DNA of 64,000 nucleotides from Polaromonas sp. (GTDB lineage Bacteria; Pseudomonadota; Gammaproteobacteria; Burkholderiales; Burkholderiaceae_C). Numbering within the stretch: the stretch's first letter is position 1; each line of letters begins with the position of its first letter. Below the pieces are notes generated by a model. It was not told the origin of the DNA, ran no database searches, and worked only from the letters and a program-made list of their open reading frames with translations. This document shows positions 51,070-63,560 of the stretch, piece after piece. Location of the stretch: NCBI RefSeq assembly GCF_016185115.1, contig NZ_JACPOF010000015.1, positions 1 to 64,000 on the forward strand. Direction: 5' to 3'. The translations under genes and the position numbers were made by a program.

Positions 51070-53037
51070 ATGTGTGGATTGGCAGGCTTTCTTTCGCTAG
51101 CGCAACCTGAGTTCGCGGATAGCCAGCTTAAAAGCATGGCTGACGCGATCGCCTATCGGGGGCCTGATGCCAGTGGTTACTGGCATGACACTCCGGCCGG
51201 TGTAGGGCTCGGGCATCGTCGCCTGTCGATTCTTGATCTATCGGAAGCTGGCAGTCAGCCCATGAGGTCGCCAGGCGGGCGGTTTGTAATTGCCTTTAAT
51301 GGTGAAATTTACAATCACCTCGATATCCGGCGCCACCTTGAAGATTCCTGCTCCCGCGAACTGCAGTGGCGCGGTCATTCGGACACCGAAACCTTGCTGG
51401 CTGGATTTGACGTGCTGGGCATTGAGGCAACAGTTCGAATGGCTGTGGGCATGTTCGCTTTTGCCGTGTGGGACTGCCAGTCCGAAAAGCTGACCCTGGG
51501 AAGAGACCGGCTGGGTGAAAAACCCCTTTATTACGGCTGGCAGGGCGACACCTTCCTGTTTGGTTCGGAGCTCAAGTCGCTTCGTGCGCACCCGGCTTTC
51601 CGCGCGACGATTGATCGCGGGGCATTGAGCCTGTTCATGCGTTATGCCTATGTCCCCGCCCCGTATTCCATTTATCAGGGCGTCATGAAACTTAATCCCG
51701 GATGCCTCCTGGAGGTCTCGCGCCAACACAGCACTCCGTCTGTTCAGCCCTACTGGTCAGGGGCCGAACTGGCGCGCACCGGTGTGAAGGAACCTCTGAC
51801 GGGTTCGCCCGACGAAATGGTGGCTGGGTTGGAGAGATTGCTGGCAGATGCGGTGGGCCGCCAGATGGTGGCTGATGTGCCGCTCGGCGCCTTCCTTTCT
51901 GGCGGAATTGATTCTTCCACCGTGGTGGCCTTGATGCAGTCGCAGTCGAGTCGCCCTGTCAAGACCTTCACCATCGGCTTTCACGAGGCCGGTTATAACG
52001 AGGCGGAAGACGCCATGCGGGTGGCTAGACATCTGGGAACGGATCACACCGAGATGTACGTGAGTGCACAACAGGCAATGGACGTGATTGGCCGTCTGCC
52101 CATGCTTTATGACGAGCCCTTTGCAGACTCTTCCCAGATACCCACACATCTGGTCGCCGGACTTGCACGGCAACATGTGACAGTCTCCCTGTCTGGCGAT
52201 GCGGGTGATGAGCTGTTTTGCGGCTATAACCGCTACCAGCTGACCAGTAAACTCTGGCGCAGGCTGTCCCTCGTGCCGCTGCCATTGCGCAGCCTGATGG
52301 CCAAAACCCTGACCAGCGTTTCGCCCGATGCCTGGAACCGGATTGCGGAAGTGGCGTCGCCGATCCTCCCCAAATCGGTGCGCCTTTCTCAAACCGGTGA
52401 CAAGCTGCATAAGGGTGCAGGGGTGCTAGCCAGTCGCTCGGTTGACGACCTGTACCTGGGGCTTGTTTCGCAATGGCAGGACCCGGCTTCTGTGGTGATC
52501 AATGGGGATGAGCCGCCAACCCTGCTACGTGGCAATGCACCTGACCTGGCCGGGCTGGATGATGTCCAGAGGATGATGGCCCTGGACATGCTGACCTATC
52601 TTCCGGACGATATCCTCACCAAGGTGGACAGGGCTGCGATGGGTGTTTCTCTGGAGACGCGCGTGCCGTTTCTTGACCACCGGGTGGTTGAGTTTGCCTG
52701 GCGCCTGCCTCAGGACATGAAGCTGAAGGACGGACAGACCAAGTGGGCATTGCGCCAGGTTTTGTACCGTCATGTACCCAAAGCTCTGATAGAACGGCCT
52801 AAAAAAGGGTTTGGCGTGCCTATTGATGCCTGGCTTCGTGGGCCTTTACGTGAATGGGCGGAGGCTTTGCTCGATGAGGCACGCCTTGAAAAGGAGGGAT
52901 ACTTTCATCCTTCCCCTATTCGCCAAAAATGGCGGGAGCACCTTTCCGGCCAGCGTAACTGGCAGTATCAACTCTGGAATGTCCTGATGTTCCAGATGTG
53001 GCTCGAATCACAGAACCTCACAACCCCCTCGTCTTGA
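51070..53037 (+). CDS. asnB: Glutamine-dependent asparagine synthetase-like amidotransferase (second copy)
   Basis: 655 residues. Cys2 in MCGLAGFL is the glutaminase nucleophile, [10 protein letters not shown] follows, and the synthetase PP-loop SGGIDS is at 277-282. It is clearly diverged from the copy at 5.4 kb, so not a recent duplication. It is directly followed by tviC and tviB, which make UDP-GalNAcA, so its likely job is to convert GalNAcA (nucleotide- or lipid-linked) to the uronamide GalNAcAN. Asparagine supply remains possible. A 99-base gap precedes it. Confidence 0.9.
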   Translation: MCGLAGFLSLAQPEFADSQLKSMADAIAYRGPDASGYWHDTPAGVGLGHRRLSILDLSEAGSQPMRSPGGRFVIAFNGEIYNHLDIRRHLEDSCSRELQWRGHSDTETLLAGFDVLGIEATVRMAVGMFAFAVWDCQSEKLTLGRDRLGEKPLYYGWQGDTFLFGSELKSLRAHPAFRATIDRGALSLFMRYAYVPAPYSIYQGVMKLNPGCLLEVSRQHSTPSVQPYWSGAELARTGVKEPLTGSPDEMVAGLERLLADAVGRQMVADVPLGAFLSGGIDSSTVVALMQSQSSRPVKTFTIGFHEAGYNEAEDAMRVARHLGTDHTEMYVSAQQAMDVIGRLPMLYDEPFADSSQIPTHLVAGLARQHVTVSLSGDAGDELFCGYNRYQLTSKLWRRLSLVPLPLRSLMAKTLTSVSPDAWNRIAEVASPILPKSVRLSQTGDKLHKGAGVLASRSVDDLYLGLVSQWQDPASVVINGDEPPTLLRGNAPDLAGLDDVQRMMALDMLTYLPDDILTKVDRAAMGVSLETRVPFLDHRVVEFAWRLPQDMKLKDGQTKWALRQVLYRHVPKALIERPKKGFGVPIDAWLRGPLREWAEALLDEARLEKEGYFHPSPIRQKWREHLSGQRNWQYQLWNVLMFQMWLESQNLTTPSS

Positions 53038-53047
53038 CCACCCCGAC

Positions 53048-54094
53048 ATGACTGCATACGAATCCCTCAAACTCAGCCTTGCAGCCGTTCCGCGCCGCTG
53101 GCTTGTCACTGGTGTGGCCGGCTTCATTGGCTGTAACCTGCTCGAGGCCCTGCTAATGCTCGACCAGGAGGTGGTTGGGCTGGACAATTTTGCGACCGGG
53201 CGGCGTGAAAATCTCAAGCAGATTGAAGCTGCAGTGGGAGCCGAACGCTGGAAGAACTTCCGGTTCATGGAGGGCGATATATGTGACGTGGCTACCTGCC
53301 ACGAAGCCGTCAAGGGTGCACAGGCCGTATTGCACCAGGCCGCTTTGGGGTCCGTGCCCAGATCTCTGGAGGATCCGATCCGGACAAATCGCGCCAATAT
53401 TGACGGGTTCCTCAACATGCTGGTCGCCACGAGAGATGCCGGCATACAGCGTTTTGTCTACGCCGCATCCAGTTCGACCTATGGGGATCATCCGGCCTTG
53501 CCAAAAATAGAGGACCGCATCGGAAAACCGCTCTCGCCTTACGCTGTGACCAAGCTGGTCAATGAGCTCTATGCCGAGGTGTTTGCCCGCTGTTACGGCC
53601 TCAACACCATAGGCCTGCGCTACTTCAATATTTTTGGTCCACATCAGAATCCTGATGGGGCTTACGCTGCGGTTATTCCCAAATGGATTGCGGCCATGCA
53701 CAAGGGTGAACCGGTGTTTATCAATGGGGACGGTGAAACCAGCCGCGACTTCTGCTTTGTGGCCAACGCTGTCCAGGCCAACCTGCTCGCTGCGACAACG
53801 GATAATGCCGATGCATTGAACCAGGTTTACAACGTTGCGGTGGGTGATCGCACCACCCTCAATGACTTGCACCGGCTCATCAGGTCCGAACTCCAGCGGC
53901 ATTTGCCCGGGTTGCAAGTGGATGAACCAAAATACCGGGACTTTCGCGCGGGGGATGTCCGCCATTCGCTTGCTGCGATCGACAAGGCCAGGTCACTGCT
54001 GGGGTATGAACCCAGCCACACCATTTCTCTCGGCATGAAAGACGCCATGGACTGGTATGTCCGTGACCTGCCATCTCTTGCACCTTCATCCTGA
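53048..54094 (+). CDS. tviC: UDP-N-acetylglucosamine/galactosamine(uronate) 4-epimerase (TviC/WbpP type)
   Basis: 348 residues. [19 protein letters not shown] with [14 protein letters not shown] is the TviC/WbpP opening. [16 protein letters not shown] and [15 protein letters not shown] with [11 protein letters not shown] give the catalytic Ser and Tyr-x-x-x-Lys. It interconverts the GlcNAc and GalNAc configuration of UDP-HexNAc or UDP-HexNAcA. It overlaps no gene, but the TviB start follows 13 bases after its stop, the usual pair for UDP-GalNAcA. Confidence 0.9.
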   Translation: MTAYESLKLSLAAVPRRWLVTGVAGFIGCNLLEALLMLDQEVVGLDNFATGRRENLKQIEAAVGAERWKNFRFMEGDICDVATCHEAVKGAQAVLHQAALGSVPRSLEDPIRTNRANIDGFLNMLVATRDAGIQRFVYAASSSTYGDHPALPKIEDRIGKPLSPYAVTKLVNELYAEVFARCYGLNTIGLRYFNIFGPHQNPDGAYAAVIPKWIAAMHKGEPVFINGDGETSRDFCFVANAVQANLLAATTDNADALNQVYNVAVGDRTTLNDLHRLIRSELQRHLPGLQVDEPKYRDFRAGDVRHSLAAIDKARSLLGYEPSHTISLGMKDAMDWYVRDLPSLAPSS

Positions 54095-54107
54095 TACCGT
54101 CCTCTTT

Positions 54108-55385
54108 ATGAACGAAAACTCCAAACTAAAACTCGCCATCGTTGGTCTTGGCTACGTCGGGTTGCCGCTGGCCGTGGAATTTGGCAAAAAGCGTCCTGTC
54201 GTCGGTTTTGACATCAATGCCAGGCGTATCGCCGAGCTTCAGTCGGGCGAGGACCATACGCTAGAAACCGAACCCGAGGAACTGAGTGCGGCCGTCCACC
54301 TGTCGTTTTCGACGGACCCCGAGCAACTGCGCAAGTGCAATGTCTTCATCGTGACCGTGCCCACGCCCATCGACGAGCATAAACGTCCCGACCTGACCCC
54401 CCTCATCAAGGCCAGCGAAACGATAGGCAAGGTGCTCAAGGCCGGAGATATCGTGATTTACGAATCGACTGTTTATCCCGGCGCTACCGAAGAAGACTGT
54501 GTGCCGGTGCTCGAAAAATTCTCCGGCCTCAAGTTCAACCGCGATTTCTATGCGGGCTACAGCCCCGAGCGCATCAACCCCGGAGACAAGGAACACCGCG
54601 TGACCACCATCAGGAAGGTCACCTCTGGTTCAACGCCGGAGATTGCCGAGGTGGTCGACGCGCTGTACAACGAGATCATCGTCGCAGGCACCCACAAGGC
54701 ACCCAGCATCAAGGTCGCCGAGGCTGCCAAGGTGATTGAAAACACCCAGCGTGACCTGAACATAGCGCTCATCAATGAGCTGGCCATGATCTTCAACAAG
54801 ATGGGCATTGATACCGAAGCCGTGCTCAAGGCGGCCGGAACCAAATGGAATTTCCTGCCATTCCGCCCGGGTCTGGTCGGTGGCCATTGCATAGGCGTCG
54901 ATCCCTACTACCTGACCCACAAGGCACAAGCGCTCGGCTATCACCCGGAAATCATCCTGGCTGGCAGGCGGCTCAACGACGCCATGGGCGGTTATGCCGT
55001 GGCACAGCTCGTCAAGGCGATGACCAGGAAACGAATCCAGGTTGATGGTGCCCGTATATTGGTCATGGGCCTGGCCTTCAAGGAGAACTGCCCGGACCTG
55101 CGCAATACCCGTGTGGTCGATATCGTTGCAGAACTCGGGGAGTACAACTGCCAGGTGGATATCTACGATCCATGGATTTCTGCAGAAGAGTCTGTGCATG
55201 AATACGGCATCACGCCCATCGAGAAGCCGCAACCGGGTACCTATGACGGCATCATTCTGGCTGTTGCGCACAACGAGTTCCGCGCCATGGGTGCCGAAGG
55301 CATTCACGCCTTGGGCAAGTCTGTGCACGTGCTGTATGACCTGAAATACGTGCTGGCAGCCGACGCCGTCGATCTGCGCCTGTAA
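54108..55385 (+). CDS. tviB: UDP-N-acetyl-hexosamine 6-dehydrogenase (TviB/WbpO type)
   Basis: 425 residues from ATG 54108; an earlier in-frame start overlaps tvi[21 protein letters not shown] is the NAD loop and [13 protein letters not shown] contains the catalytic cysteine, with [16 protein letters not shown] in the middle domain. It oxidises C6 of UDP-GlcNAc or UDP-GalNAc twice to the uronic acid with NAD. It can feed UDP-HexNAcA both to the wlb genes at the left end and to the asnB upstream. Length is normal for the family. Confidence 0.92.
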   Translation: MNENSKLKLAIVGLGYVGLPLAVEFGKKRPVVGFDINARRIAELQSGEDHTLETEPEELSAAVHLSFSTDPEQLRKCNVFIVTVPTPIDEHKRPDLTPLIKASETIGKVLKAGDIVIYESTVYPGATEEDCVPVLEKFSGLKFNRDFYAGYSPERINPGDKEHRVTTIRKVTSGSTPEIAEVVDALYNEIIVAGTHKAPSIKVAEAAKVIENTQRDLNIALINELAMIFNKMGIDTEAVLKAAGTKWNFLPFRPGLVGGHCIGVDPYYLTHKAQALGYHPEIILAGRRLNDAMGGYAVAQLVKAMTRKRIQVDGARILVMGLAFKENCPDLRNTRVVDIVAELGEYNCQVDIYDPWISAEESVHEYGITPIEKPQPGTYDGIILAVAHNEFRAMGAEGIHALGKSVHVLYDLKYVLAADAVDLRL

Positions 55386-55431
55386 AGTTGTCAGGCTTCA
55401 TTCCCCCCGCTGCATACGGGACTACCGAGTC

Positions 55432-56582
55432 ATGAGCGGCCCTGAAACAAAATCGGGCAGGCGCAGGAAGCTGCTGTTTTTTGTCACGGAAGACTGGTAC
55501 TTCTGTTCCCACCGCTTGCCGCCCGCACGTGCTGCGCTGGCGGCAGGTTATGAGGTCGTGGTTGCCACGCGCGTTGATCGGCGTGGCGAGCAGATAGCCG
55601 CCGAAGGTTTCCGGGTCGTCCCCCTGAGCCTGAGCCGGCGTAGCCGCAATCCCCTGCAGGAACTGGCCGCAGTGATGGAGATCGTCCGGATCTACTGGCA
55701 AGAGCGTCCTGACATAGTTCACCACGTGGCACTCAAGCCAGTGCTTTACGGATCAGTTGCAGCTCTGTTGCTCCGCAGGCCGGCCGTCGTGAATGCGATG
55801 GCGGGCATGGGCTTTCTTTTTACCTCCAGCAGCCGTTCTGCCGGATGGCTCAGGGCTGTCGTGTCGCGTGTTTTCCGCGTGTTGCTCAACGCCGGGCGCA
55901 ATGTGCTGATTCTTCAAAATCCGGACGACGTTAACCTGATGGTATCCGGGGGCCTGGTGCAGGCTTCGCGTGTGCGGCTGATACGGGGCTCTGGTGTGGA
56001 TACGCAGCGTTTCCATCCTGCGCCCGAGCCGGACGGCATTCCCGTCGTGATGCTGGCTTCGCGCATGCTGTGGGACAAGGGCGTCGGGGAGTTTGTGGAG
56101 GCTGCCAGGCAGCTGCGCGACCGCGGGGTTCATGCACGTTTTGTACTGGTGGGCGATGGCGATCCTGACAATCCGGCGTCCATCCCGGATGAGCAGCTCA
56201 AGCTTTGGCATGACAGTGGTGTGGCCGAGTGTTGGGGCCGGTGTGAGGACATGCCGGGTGCTTTTGCCCAGGCGCATATCGTCTGCCTGCCTTCGTACAG
56301 GGAAGGCTTGCCCAAGGTGCTGCTTGAAGCAGCAGCCTGCGGCCTGCCGCTGGTCGCCACCGACGCGCCGGGTTGCCGTGAAATTGTGCGTCATGGGGAA
56401 AACGGCTTGCTGGTGCCTTTGCGCGACGCGACTGCGCTGGCGCTGGCTATCGAGCGTTTGCTGGCCGATTCCGCACTCAGGGCAAGCATGGGGAAAAAAG
56501 GCCGCCGGATGGTTGAAGAGGAATTCTCCGAAGCTTATGTGGCAGGTCAAACACTCGCCGTATACCGGGAAATGTGCGCACC

Positions 56583-56586
<4 letters not shown>
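55432..56586 (+). CDS. Family 4 glycosyltransferase (PglA-like)
   Basis: 384 residues. KLLFFVTEDWYFCSHRLPPA and IVHHVALKPVLYGS are typical of GT4 enzymes that add GalNAc-type sugars early in a lipid-linked glycan. RLIRGSGVDTQRFHP and LPSYREGLPKVLLEAAACGL contain the E-x7-E donor motif. Position after tviCB suggests a GalNAc- or GalNAcA-type donor; this is inference. An ATGA overlap links it to the next gene. Confidence 0.85.
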
Positions 56587-58492
<1,906 letters not shown>

Positions 58493-58594
58493 GAGAGCAG
58501 GCGGCCGGCATTTCTGACATTTGCCTGTCGGGCCTGATCCGGCTGGTGTATTCCCGAGTAAGGCGCGGCCCCGCAACCCCTATGCTCACGCACT

Positions 58595-59293
58595 ATGCGA
58601 CTCCTTCTGGTTGAAGACGATGTGATGGTGGCCAGTGGCATCAAGCTGGGCCTGACCGATGCGGGTTATGCCGTGGACTGGGTGGGCAGCGCGGAGCGTG
58701 CCGAAGAGGTCATGCTCAAGGAATCCTTTGACGCCGCCATCATCGACATCGGCCTGCCCAAAATCGACGGGCTGGAACTCACCCGGCGGCTTCGCACCAG
58801 CGGGCTGACCATGCCGGTGCTCATATTGACGGCGCGTGATGCCCTGCAGGACCGCGTCCAGGGGCTGGACCTTGGTGCTGACGACTACATGGTCAAGCCG
58901 TTTGAATTGCCTGAATTGCTGGCACGCCTGCGCGCCCTGCTTCGTCGCTCGCAGGCCGCTACAAGCGCCATTCTGAGTTTTGGTGCGCTTGAACTGGACT
59001 CGGCCAGGCGCGAGGCCCGCGCCAATGGTCAACTGATGGAACTGGGTCCGCGCGAATGGACGGTGATGGAGTACCTCCTCATCAACGCGCCCAAGCCGGC
59101 CAGCAAGGACAAGCTGCTGCAGGCCCTGACAGGCTGGGACAAGGAAATCACGCCGAACGCCATAGAGGTGTATATCTCGCGCCTGCGCGGCAAGCTGGAA
59201 CCCTGTGGCATTGCAGTGCGTTCGATCCGTGGTTTTGGTTACCGCCTGGAACTGGTGGAGCCCTTGCCGTCAGTCACCACCGGCGCTGAATAG
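58595..59293 (+). CDS. OmpR/QseB-family response regulator
   Basis: 232 residues. The receiver domain has EDD at 7-9, phosphoacceptor D51 in IIDIGLPK and K101 in VKPFE. The C-terminal winged helix ends in RSIRGFGYRLEL. It pairs with the sensor kinase that starts 18 bases later. The target genes are unknown. The closest recognisable type is TctD/QseB. Confidence 0.92.
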   Translation: MRLLLVEDDVMVASGIKLGLTDAGYAVDWVGSAERAEEVMLKESFDAAIIDIGLPKIDGLELTRRLRTSGLTMPVLILTARDALQDRVQGLDLGADDYMVKPFELPELLARLRALLRRSQAATSAILSFGALELDSARREARANGQLMELGPREWTVMEYLLINAPKPASKDKLLQALTGWDKEITPNAIEVYISRLRGKLEPCGIAVRSIRGFGYRLELVEPLPSVTTGAE

Positions 59294-59311
59294 GTTCCAC
59301 CCAAGGCTCCC

Positions 59312-60844
59312 ATGAGCTCATCCCGTGGCTCCTGGGCCAGCCGTCTTCAGCAATTTTTCAGCGCGCGAATTCTCGCGACCGGCAGCAGCATGGTGCCCAC
59401 CGCCATGAAGTCCGGGCTGCAGCGGCGCCTGTTGCTGCTGTTGCTGCTCCCCCTGGGCATTTTTGCGCTGGTCAGCGTTTATTTCGACTACCAGACCGCG
59501 GGCAATGTGGCTTTGCAGAAAGACCAGCAGCTGCGTCGACTGATTCCCCTGCTTGCTGATTCCGTCCTTGCGCCGGGGTCGGCGCAGGAGGGCGTGCCGC
59601 TTCTGCTGCTGGCGCCCGAGGTCGAGGACTTCATGAAGAGCCGTGCCGGTTCCGCAGGTTTCCGCATTTCGGACTCGGCCGGGGGTTTTCTGATTGGCGA
59701 GGGTTGGATTGCCGGGGTTGTTCCCGCAACCTATGAGCCCGAATTCCAGAGCGTCGAGGAGGACGGCATCACCTACCGCCTTGTCGCCCAGCGTGTGGAA
59801 ACCGCAGCTGGTGAACTGATTCTCCAGCTCGCAGACGGATCGGACGCTCGCCAGCAGTGGGTGAGATCGGTGTGGCTCAAGGTCTTGCTGCCCAACCTGG
59901 TGCTGGTCATCGTTGCCGGTTTTGCCGTGAACTGGGCTGTCACTCGCGCGCTCAGGCCCCTGATTGAACTCACGGATGCGGTCGAGCGGCGCAGCCCCCG
60001 CGACCTCAGCGCCATCGATCCGCAGGCCACGCCGGTGGAAGTGCAGCCGCTGGTCAGCGCCCTCAACCGGCTGTTCGGGCTGGTCAATGCGCAGGCTGAG
60101 GGCCAGCGCCGGTTTGTGGCTGATGCTGCGCACCAGCTGCGTACACCGCTGGCGGGTTTGCAGGCCCAGGTTGAAGCCTGGGCGCAACAGGCGCGTGCCG
60201 CCCAGGGCAAAGGGGCGGGTGCAGGCAATGCTGCGGTGACCTTGCCCGCGGACAAGATACTGCGTTTGCGGGCTGCCACCCGGCGTACCTCCCAACTGGC
60301 CAATCAGTTGCTGGCGCTGTCCCGGGCCGATGCGTCCACGGCCGCGGCGCAGCCCATGCAGCGGGTGGACCTCAAGGATTTGTGCGAGTCCATCCTGCCG
60401 CTGCACCTGGATGCAGCCACGGCCAAAGGCATTGACCTCGGCCTTGATGCAAAGCCGGCCCAGGCCAGCGCCTACGAGTGGCTGCTGCGCGAGTTGCTCA
60501 ACAACCTGGTGGACAACGCCGTCAAATACACGCCTGCCGGCGGCACTGTCACGATCCGCTGCGGCACGCTGGACTCCCGCAGTGCCATGGCGCAAGAGTC
60601 TGCCAATCGCTCGTTTGGCGTCTTTCTGGAAGTGGAGGACGATGGTCCTGGAATCGCAGCGGAAGAGCGCGCCAGGGCATTGCAGCGTTTCTACCGGGTC
60701 CTGGGTACGGTCGGTGAAGGCAATGGTTTGGGCCTGGCGATTGCCGATGAAATCGCCCGGGTGCACCACTCCCAGCTCGAGCTTGATGACGCCGGCCACG
60801 GCCCCGAAGGTGTCGGTGGGCTGAGGGTGCGCCTTCGGCTGTAA
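59312..60844 (+). CDS. TctE/QseC-like sensor histidine kinase
   Basis: 510 residues; ATG 59312 leaves about 37 residues before the first span, and ATG 59399 or 59405 is possible. Two spans (about 38-58 and 191-213) enclose a periplasmic region of the 2CSK_N type. The HAMP-like region precedes the H-box FVADAAHQLRTPLAGL (H274), then NNLVDNAVKYTP (N-box) and EDDGPGI with GLGLAIADEIA. It autophosphorylates and signals to the upstream regulator. Ligand unknown. Confidence 0.9.
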   Translation: MSSSRGSWASRLQQFFSARILATGSSMVPTAMKSGLQRRLLLLLLLPLGIFALVSVYFDYQTAGNVALQKDQQLRRLIPLLADSVLAPGSAQEGVPLLLLAPEVEDFMKSRAGSAGFRISDSAGGFLIGEGWIAGVVPATYEPEFQSVEEDGITYRLVAQRVETAAGELILQLADGSDARQQWVRSVWLKVLLPNLVLVIVAGFAVNWAVTRALRPLIELTDAVERRSPRDLSAIDPQATPVEVQPLVSALNRLFGLVNAQAEGQRRFVADAAHQLRTPLAGLQAQVEAWAQQARAAQGKGAGAGNAAVTLPADKILRLRAATRRTSQLANQLLALSRADASTAAAQPMQRVDLKDLCESILPLHLDAATAKGIDLGLDAKPAQASAYEWLLRELLNNLVDNAVKYTPAGGTVTIRCGTLDSRSAMAQESANRSFGVFLEVEDDGPGIAAEERARALQRFYRVLGTVGEGNGLGLAIADEIARVHHSQLELDDAGHGPEGVGGLRVRLRL

Positions 60845-61035
60845 GCCAAAAGTGGGCATGGCTGGCCTGCCTTGCGGTTTTGCGCCTGACCTTGAACTGC
60901 CTGGTTGTTCTTTTTACCCCACGGCCCAGGCCAGACCGGGGTGCCTCCCGGGGGGAATCCAGAGGGCGCTGTGCGAGAATGAATTGAAACGATACCCGGT
61001 TTTTTGAAACAAACTCCCTCAACCCGAACGCCCAT

Positions 61036-61686
61036 ATGTCCGACCTGACGCTCGATGCCGAACAGAGTCCTGATGCCCCGTCCGCCGCAGCCGACGCGCC
61101 GGTTCGCAAAAGGCCCAAGCCGGGTGAGCGCAGGGTCCAGATCCTGGAGGCGCTGGCCACCATGCTGGAACAGCCGGGTGCAGAGCGCATCACCACATCG
61201 GCGCTGGCGGCGAGGCTCGAAGTAAGTGAGGCCGCACTCTACCGTCACTTCGCCAGCAAGGCCCAGATGTTTGAGGGCCTCATCGAGTTCATAGAGCAAA
61301 GCGTTTTTACCTTGGTCAACCAGATCGGCGAGCGTGAGGCCGATCATGCCCTGCGCACCCGCAAGCTGGTGGTGATGGTCCTGCAATTTGGCGAAAAGAA
61401 CCCCGGCATGACCCGTGTCATGGTTGGTGATGCACTTGTATTTGAGAACGATCGCCTGCAGGAACGCATGAACCAGTTTTTCGACAAACTGGAATCCAGC
61501 CTCAAGCAGAGCCTGCGTGATGCGGCCACGGCCAGCGGTGCCGCCACCCCGACGGTTGATGCCCAGGTGCGTGCTTCTGTCATCGTGTCCTTCATGGTTG
61601 GCCGCCTGCAGCGCTTTGCTCGTTCAGGCTTCAAGCGCCTGCCGTCCGAGCATCTGGACGCCAGCCTCGCCATCATCCTGTCCTGA
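61036..61686 (+). CDS. slmA: Nucleoid occlusion factor SlmA (TetR family)
   Basis: 216 residues. After a disordered acidic N-terminal tail (to about 25), GERRVQILEALATMLEQPG with ITTSALAARLEVSEAALYRH is the SlmA-type DNA-binding domain. IEFIEQSVFTLVNQI and LQFGEKNPGMTRVM follow the SlmA family. It binds SBS sites and blocks FtsZ-ring formation over DNA. Its position near argB matches other Burkholderiales. Confidence 0.88.
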   Translation: MSDLTLDAEQSPDAPSAAADAPVRKRPKPGERRVQILEALATMLEQPGAERITTSALAARLEVSEAALYRHFASKAQMFEGLIEFIEQSVFTLVNQIGEREADHALRTRKLVVMVLQFGEKNPGMTRVMVGDALVFENDRLQERMNQFFDKLESSLKQSLRDAATASGAATPTVDAQVRASVIVSFMVGRLQRFARSGFKRLPSEHLDASLAIILS

Positions 61687-61781
61687 GTTCATGTCGGGGT
61701 TGCCGGTGCCTGCCGGTGACCGCTTTGTGATCCGCGCTCTCGTCCATACTCCAGATTCATCAATAAAACCAAGGAAGCACC

Positions 61782-62645
61782 ATGAAACTCGTTCGCTATG
61801 GCAACCCCGGAAAAGAAAAACCAGGCCTGATTGATACCGAAGGCAAGCTGCGTGACCTCAGCGCACATGTCAAGGACTTCGGGCCGGCCGAGCTGAGCGC
61901 GGCATCTCTTGCCAAACTGCGCAAGATCAAGACCGACAAGCTGCCGCTGGTCAAGGGCTCGCCGCGCATGGGTTGCCCCGTCACCGGTTCGCGCAAGTTC
62001 GTGGCCATAGGCCTGAACTACGCAGACCACGCAGCCGAGGCCGGTCTTCCGCTGCCCAAAGAGCCCGTGATTTTCATGAAGCCCACCAGCTGCATCCAGG
62101 GCCCGGACGACAACGTCATGCTGCCCAAGGGCTCGGTCAAGGGTGACTGGGAAATCGAACTCGGCCTGGTCATAGGTACGCGCGCCCGTTATGTTTCGCA
62201 GAAAGACGCCCTGAGCCACGTTGCCGGTTATTGCGTTATTAACGATGTGAGCGAGCGGGAGTTCCAGATCGAGCGCGGCGGCACCTGGGACAAGGGCAAA
62301 GGGTGCGATACCTTCGGCCCCATCGGCCCGTGGCTGGTGACCAGCGATGAAGTGCCCAACCCGCAAAAGCTGGACATGTGGCTGGACCTCAACGGCGAGC
62401 GCATGCAGAGCGGTTCGACCAAGACCATGATTTTCAGCGTGGCCAAACTCGTGAGCTACGTCAGCCAGTTCATGACGCTGGAACCCGGTGACATCATCAC
62501 CACCGGCACGCCACCTGGCGTCGGCATGGGCAAGAAGAAGGATGGCAAATCTGCGCCCATCTTCCTGAAAAAGGGCGACGTGATGACGGCCGGCATCAGC
62601 GGCCTTGGTGACCAGCGCCAGCTGGTCGTGCCTTTCAAGCTTTAA
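61782..62645 (+). CDS. Fumarylacetoacetate hydrolase family protein
   Basis: 287 residues. GLNYADHAAEAG, IFMKPTSCIQGPDD, WEIELGLVIG with metal-binding acids, VINDVSERE and TTGTPPGVGMG are the FAH-family motifs. Members hydrate or hydrolyse C-C bonds of oxo acids, and annotations such as 2-keto-4-pentenoate hydratase or ureidoglycolate lyase are common for this length. The exact substrate is open. Confidence 0.9.
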   Translation: MKLVRYGNPGKEKPGLIDTEGKLRDLSAHVKDFGPAELSAASLAKLRKIKTDKLPLVKGSPRMGCPVTGSRKFVAIGLNYADHAAEAGLPLPKEPVIFMKPTSCIQGPDDNVMLPKGSVKGDWEIELGLVIGTRARYVSQKDALSHVAGYCVINDVSEREFQIERGGTWDKGKGCDTFGPIGPWLVTSDEVPNPQKLDMWLDLNGERMQSGSTKTMIFSVAKLVSYVSQFMTLEPGDIITTGTPPGVGMGKKKDGKSAPIFLKKGDVMTAGISGLGDQRQLVVPFKL

Positions 62646-62665
62646 GACAAGACAGTCCCCAAAAG

Positions 62666-62685
62666 CCATGGGCAGCAGCCCATGG
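62666..62685 (+). terminator. Hairpin downstream of the FAH gene
   Basis: CCATGGGC (62666-62673) and GCCCATGG (62678-62685) form a perfect 8-bp stem with an AGCA loop, 20 bases after the stop codon. No T-run follows, so it may be a weak or Rho-assisted terminator. Confidence 0.45.
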
Positions 62686-62757
62686 TTGTCCAAGGGTTAA
62701 CCCGCGACTCACCTAGAGCGCAGACCCTATAAATCCTGCTTTGTTTAAGTAAATGAC

Positions 62758-62800
62758 TTGACGGACAGCAATTTGCTGCAAAATAGAACGACCGTTCGTT
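62758..62800 (+). promoter_or_regulatory. Candidate promoter and TetR operator before the TetR gene
   Basis: TTGACG (62758-62763) is a strong -35-like hexamer. CAAAAT (62779-62784) is a weak -10 at 15 bases. Directly after it AACGACCGTTCGTT (62787-62800) has 5-base inverted arms around CCGT, the kind of site TetR/AcrR regulators use. Autoregulation of the next gene is likely. Confidence 0.45.
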
Positions 62801-62824
62801 TTATTCCTTTCATGTCTGGATGCC

Positions 62825-63553
62825 ATGTCCGTCACTGACTTATCTGCCAAAGCCGCCCGCCCGTCAAAGGACACCCTGGGTGGCCGTGAAGTGCAGTCCG
62901 GCGCCCCTGCCATGCACAAGGGCCAGCAAACCAAGGCCGCGATTGTTGATGCGGCCTTGGGTCTGGCGACACAGATAGGCCTGGAAGGCCTGAGCATTGG
63001 CGCGCTGGCAGAGGTCATGCACATGAGCAAGTCGGGCGTGTTTGCCCACTTCGGCTCGCGTGAAGAACTGCAGATTTCCGTCATCCGTGAGTACCACACG
63101 CGGTTTGAAGAAGAGGTTTTTTACCCCGCGCTCCGCCAGCCGCGTGGCCTGCCACGTTTGCAGGCGCTGTTCCAGAACTGGATGGTGCGTACATCCACCG
63201 AAATCGATTCAGGTTGCCTTTACATAGGCGGCGCTGTGGAATTTGACGACCGGCCTGGCCCGGTGCGTGATGCACTCGCCGGCTCCGTCCAAACCTGGCT
63301 GGCAGCCATGTACCGTGCTGTTGTACAGGCCAAGGAAACCGGTCACCTTCGCGCCGACGCCGAAGAGCACCAGATGGCTTTTGAGATTCACGGCCTCATC
63401 CTCGCGCTGCATTACGAGGCCCGCTTCCTCAAGACGCCCGGTTCCATGGACCGCGCCAACGCAGGTTTCGCCAACATCATCAAACGTTATGGCAACGAGG
63501 CCGTTGTGTCCTCTATTGCCGCCAGAAAATCAACCAAAGCCTCCAAGGAGTAA
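62825..63553 (+). CDS. TetR/AcrR family transcriptional regulator
   Basis: 242 residues. KAAIVDAALGLATQIGLEGL and IGALAEVMHMSKSGVFAHF form the TetR helix-turn-helix (about 38-84). The C-terminal ligand domain contains two cysteines (one in SGCLYIGGAVEF). It directly precedes an acyl-CoA dehydrogenase gene, so it probably controls fatty-acid or acyl-CoA breakdown. A palindrome at 62787-62800 is its likely operator. Confidence 0.9.
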   Translation: MSVTDLSAKAARPSKDTLGGREVQSGAPAMHKGQQTKAAIVDAALGLATQIGLEGLSIGALAEVMHMSKSGVFAHFGSREELQISVIREYHTRFEEEVFYPALRQPRGLPRLQALFQNWMVRTSTEIDSGCLYIGGAVEFDDRPGPVRDALAGSVQTWLAAMYRAVVQAKETGHLRADAEEHQMAFEIHGLILALHYEARFLKTPGSMDRANAGFANIIKRYGNEAVVSSIAARKSTKASKE

Positions 63554-63560
63554 TTCAGCA

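Noticed and set aside
59318..60859. Long minus-strand open frame of 513 codons opposite the histidine kinase
   Set aside because: It mirrors the G+C-rich kinase gene, has no family motif, and the plus strand has clear H, N and G boxes.
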